From contig NZ_CP051261.1 in NCBI RefSeq assembly GCF_014236855.1, forward strand, positions 310,001 through 374,000: DNA of 64,000 nt. The letters run 5' to 3'. The first letter of the stretch is position 1. Each line of letters starts with the position of its first letter. Shown piece by piece: positions 62,171 to 64,000 of this stretch. Both the position numbers and the translations under genes were made by a program. The stretch is from Xanthomonas sp. SI (GTDB taxonomy: Bacteria > Pseudomonadota > Gammaproteobacteria > Xanthomonadales > Xanthomonadaceae). Under the pieces are notes generated by a model. The model was not told the origin of the DNA. It did not search any database and worked only from the letters and a program-made list of their open reading frames with translations.

Positions 62171-62824
62171 TCAGCGCGGCGGGTCGCGCGTCTGCGGCGT
62201 GCGCAAGCCGTCCGGAGGCGCGAAGGCCTCGGCGGGCACGGGCTCGTAGCTGACCGCGTCCACGCGCAGGCTGCGTTCGTCGCGGCGGGTGCCGATACGG
62301 CCGCGATAGCCGAGCAGCAGGCCGCTGCTGTCCAGCCAGAGCGTGCCGCTGGTGGTGCCGTCGGGCCCTTGCGTGGCGGATTGATAACGCCAGCCGGCGG
62401 CGAGGCGGCCGGCGATGAATTCGCCGGGGACCGGCGCGCAGCGTCCGCCGATCCGTGCGCAGGGATCCTTGGGGTCGTACCAGTAAGGCCCACTGGCGTC
62501 GGCGACCGGAAGCCGGTAGTCGCCGGAACGGCTGATCAGCCACGCGCGGCCGCGGGTACCGGGATTGACCAGATAGGCATCGGGCGCATGCGCGCCGACG
62601 AAATCGACACGGATCGACTCGCCGCGCAGGCGCACCTCAATCTGTACCGACTCGCCGGCCTGTTTCGGACCCAGCGGACCGAACCCGTACGCGCGTGCCT
62701 GCAGCCTGGCCTGGGGCGGTGCTGGTTCACCCGCTGCCGCCGCATCGATGGATTGCGCCCTGGACGGCGCAGCGATGCACAGCGCGCATGCCAGTAGCGC
62801 CGTAGCCAGCCGCTCAGCGCGCAA
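62171..62824 (-). CDS. Hypothetical exported protein at the end of a tad operon
   Basis: The 217-aa protein has a signal peptide (ALLACALCIAAPSRA) and a beta-rich remainder (IEVRLRGESIRVDFVGAHAP; SGTLWLDSSGLLLGYRGRIG). No family was recognised. It overlaps the TadE-like gene by 11 bp, so it belongs to the pilus operon. Confidence 0.8.
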   Translation of the reverse strand: MRAERLATALLACALCIAAPSRAQSIDAAAAGEPAPPQARLQARAYGFGPLGPKQAGESVQIEVRLRGESIRVDFVGAHAPDAYLVNPGTRGRAWLISRSGDYRLPVADASGPYWYDPKDPCARIGGRCAPVPGEFIAGRLAAGWRYQSATQGPDGTTSGTLWLDSSGLLLGYRGRIGTRRDERSLRVDAVSYEPVPAEAFAPPDGLRTPQTRDPPR

Positions 62825-63494
62825 GGTTGCCGCTGTCGTAGATGGGTGACTGCATGCGTACCACCGCGTAGGACTCGATCGGCAGGCGGCGATGGCCGCT
62901 GATGGGTTCTTCGATCAGCATCGATACTGGGCGATAGCTCTCGCCGCCGCTGACCAGGTCCGACAGTCCGACGATGACACGATCGACGAACGGCACGATC
63001 AGCGGCATGTTGTAGGTGACTTTGATCTTGAGGATGTTGGCATCCTGCACGTTGACCTGGCTGCCGCCGATATTGGCGTTGCGGAATGCCAGGCTATCGT
63101 TGGGCAATGCGTAGCGGCCGTCGTACTGGCGCTCGCGGAATTCGTTGAAGGCCGCGCGCGTCGGCGAAATCACTTCGATCTTCGAGAAGATCAGCACCTC
63201 GGTCAGCCTTATCTTCTGCTTGGTGATCAGCGCGTTGGCGATGTCCGGCGACTGCACGAACAGCGGCGTCAGGCCGCCGGCAAGCGCATCCTGCATATCA
63301 CCCTTCTTCACCCCGCTCACCGCGCCGGCCCGTGCGGCCTGGAAGGTGGCGTAGTCCAGCACGGTCTTGGCGCGGTAGATCAGGATGAACTGGAAGATCA
63401 CCAGGACCAGGAACAGAAAGGTGGGCACCACCACGCAAAATTCGACCAGGGACTGGCCGCGTTGGCGGCGCGGCGCATGGCGCAGCGCGTTCAT
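62814..63494 (-). CDS. tadE: TadE-like pilus assembly protein
   Basis: The 226-aa protein has the TadE/TadG signature: a short basic start (RRQRGQSLVEFCVVVPTFLF) leading into one transmembrane helix, with the Glu in SLVEF typical of pseudopilin-like TadE. A periplasmic domain follows. It would be a minor pilin of the Flp/Tad system. The start overlaps the DUF192 gene by 4 bp. Confidence 0.9.
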   Translation of the reverse strand: MNALRHAPRRQRGQSLVEFCVVVPTFLFLVLVIFQFILIYRAKTVLDYATFQAARAGAVSGVKKGDMQDALAGGLTPLFVQSPDIANALITKQKIRLTEVLIFSKIEVISPTRAAFNEFRERQYDGRYALPNDSLAFRNANIGGSQVNVQDANILKIKVTYNMPLIVPFVDRVIVGLSDLVSGGESYRPVSMLIEEPISGHRRLPIESYAVVRMQSPIYDSGNLAR

Positions 63495-63886
63495 TGGCTT
63501 TCTCCTGCAAGCGCGGCCTGGCGGGCCGCAGGGGAGGGTTCCGCCGGCCACCAGGCCAGGCGCTCGCCGCGGATCGGCTGCAGCGCCTGCAGACTGTCCG
63601 CTGCCAGTTCCAGTGTGGTGTGGGCGCGCAGGCAGGCGGCACCGCGCCACGGCCGCACGCGATCGCGCCATTCCAGCACATGGCCGTCGCGGTCGAAGAA
63701 CAGCAGGTCCAGCGGATAGCTCATCGCGAAGGTATGCACACTTTTGCAGGGCTCGATCAACAGGCCTTGCCCGGGCTGCAGTGGCGTGCGCCCGAGCAGG
63801 CCGCGCAAGCGCAGCCACCAGGTGTCGGCCCGCCACACGCTGTGCAGCAGTATGTCGCCATCGCGGCGCAGCGTGCCGCACCTCAT
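63491..63886 (-). CDS. DUF192 protein inside the tad operon
   Basis: The 131-aa protein matches DUF192: LRGLLGRTPLQPGQGLLIEP, the conserved CKSVHTFAMSYPLDLLFFD and RDGHVLEWRDRVRPWRGAAC. Many DUF192 proteins have an N-terminal export signal; none is seen here, so this one may be cytoplasmic. It lies between TadC and TadE with ATGA overlaps on both sides, a tight operon. Its role in pilus assembly is unknown. Confidence 0.88.
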   Translation of the reverse strand: MRCGTLRRDGDILLHSVWRADTWWLRLRGLLGRTPLQPGQGLLIEPCKSVHTFAMSYPLDLLFFDRDGHVLEWRDRVRPWRGAACLRAHTTLELAADSLQALQPIRGERLAWWPAEPSPAARQAALAGESQ

Positions 63887-64000
63887 AGGATTCCCTGCTG
63901 TTTCATCTGCAGGTAGATGAAGTAGGCAAGCACCACGAAGATCAGCGGGAAGAAGAACAGCACCAGCGGCAGCATCATCTTCACCGGCGCTTCCAATGCC
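63883..64000 (-). CDS. tadC: TadC-like type II secretion F-domain protein, C-terminal end
   Basis: Only the last 38 codons are in the window: a hydrophobic helix (PVKMMLPLVLFFFPLIFVVL) and a short tail. PxKMMxPLxLFxFPxI is the usual C-terminus of TadC/T2SSF proteins of Flp pilus systems. The stop overlaps the DUF192 start. The gene continues beyond the right edge. Confidence 0.85.
   Translation of the reverse strand, partial: ALEAPVKMMLPLVLFFFPLIFVVLAYFIYLQMKQQGIL

Noticed and set aside
1..64000. CRISPR array, prophage or integrative element
   Set aside because: No regularly spaced direct repeats, integrase, transposase or phage structural genes were seen; all repeats found are short palindromic or GGGAATC elements.

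Overview
The window is high-GC chromosomal DNA from a gammaproteobacterium of the Xanthomonadaceae, most likely Xanthomonas or a very close relative. Support for this comes from oleD, a cNMP-GGDEF protein paired with a nucleotidyl cyclase (the arrangement I recall as XC_0249/XC_0250 in X. campestris), a Xanthomonadaceae-type NHLP peptide cassette, a sigma/FecR/TonB-receptor block, and many copies of the TGTAGGAGCGGCTTCAGCCG intergenic palindrome. There is no prophage, transposase gene, CRISPR array or rRNA operon.

Layout. 1-11.5 kb is mostly housekeeping: a partial TPR gene, a serine hydrolase, oleD, a DUF1328 membrane protein, an S9 peptidase, ubiJ-ubiB, DUF3147, a TruC-like pseudouridine synthase, DUF2059, arfB and an acyltransferase. 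11.6-21 kb is a nutrient-acquisition block. A sigma factor, FecR and an STN-containing TonB receptor run leftward. Divergently, an exported cyanophycinase/isoaspartyl-peptidase fusion is followed by a lipoprotein M3 peptidase. 21-26 kb carries a second-type signal peptidase I and several regulators (TetR with an operator palindrome and a divergent metallo-hydrolase; AraC with a VOC protein). 25.3-29.5 kb is the glyoxylate shunt: LysR divergent from aceB-aceA.

29.8-35.1 kb is the most distinctive region. A cNMP-binding GGDEF protein is followed after 26 bp by a class III cyclase/TPR protein. An NHLP-type precursor peptide is encoded convergently and overlaps the cyclase 3' end by 58 bp. A SagB-related dehydrogenase is divergent from the peptide. 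This joins a cyclic-nucleotide to c-di-GMP signalling pair to a RiPP-like maturation cassette.

35-46 kb has mixed functions: DUF2884, a cupin, a SulP transporter, a DUF3182/hydrolase pair, dkgB with a divergent LysR, and an Rrf2/flavin-oxidoreductase pair whose promoter is leaderless with an operator over the start codon. 46-49.6 kb is an RNA-repair locus (slipin-rtcB) preceded on the same strand by two abutting tRNA-like elements with abnormal anticodon arms, and further upstream by a promoter/mini-ORF/hairpin/terminator unit.

50-61 kb holds pcaD-like, CurA-like, aldo/keto reductase, exported methyltransferase, rluE, hrpB (with an intergenic-type repeat inside its coding sequence), tatD and a PsiE-like membrane protein, separated by paired palindromic repeats. 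61-64 kb has a panE-like reductase and then the distal end of a leftward Flp/Tad pilus operon (TadC end, DUF192, TadE-like, hypothetical), which runs off the right edge.
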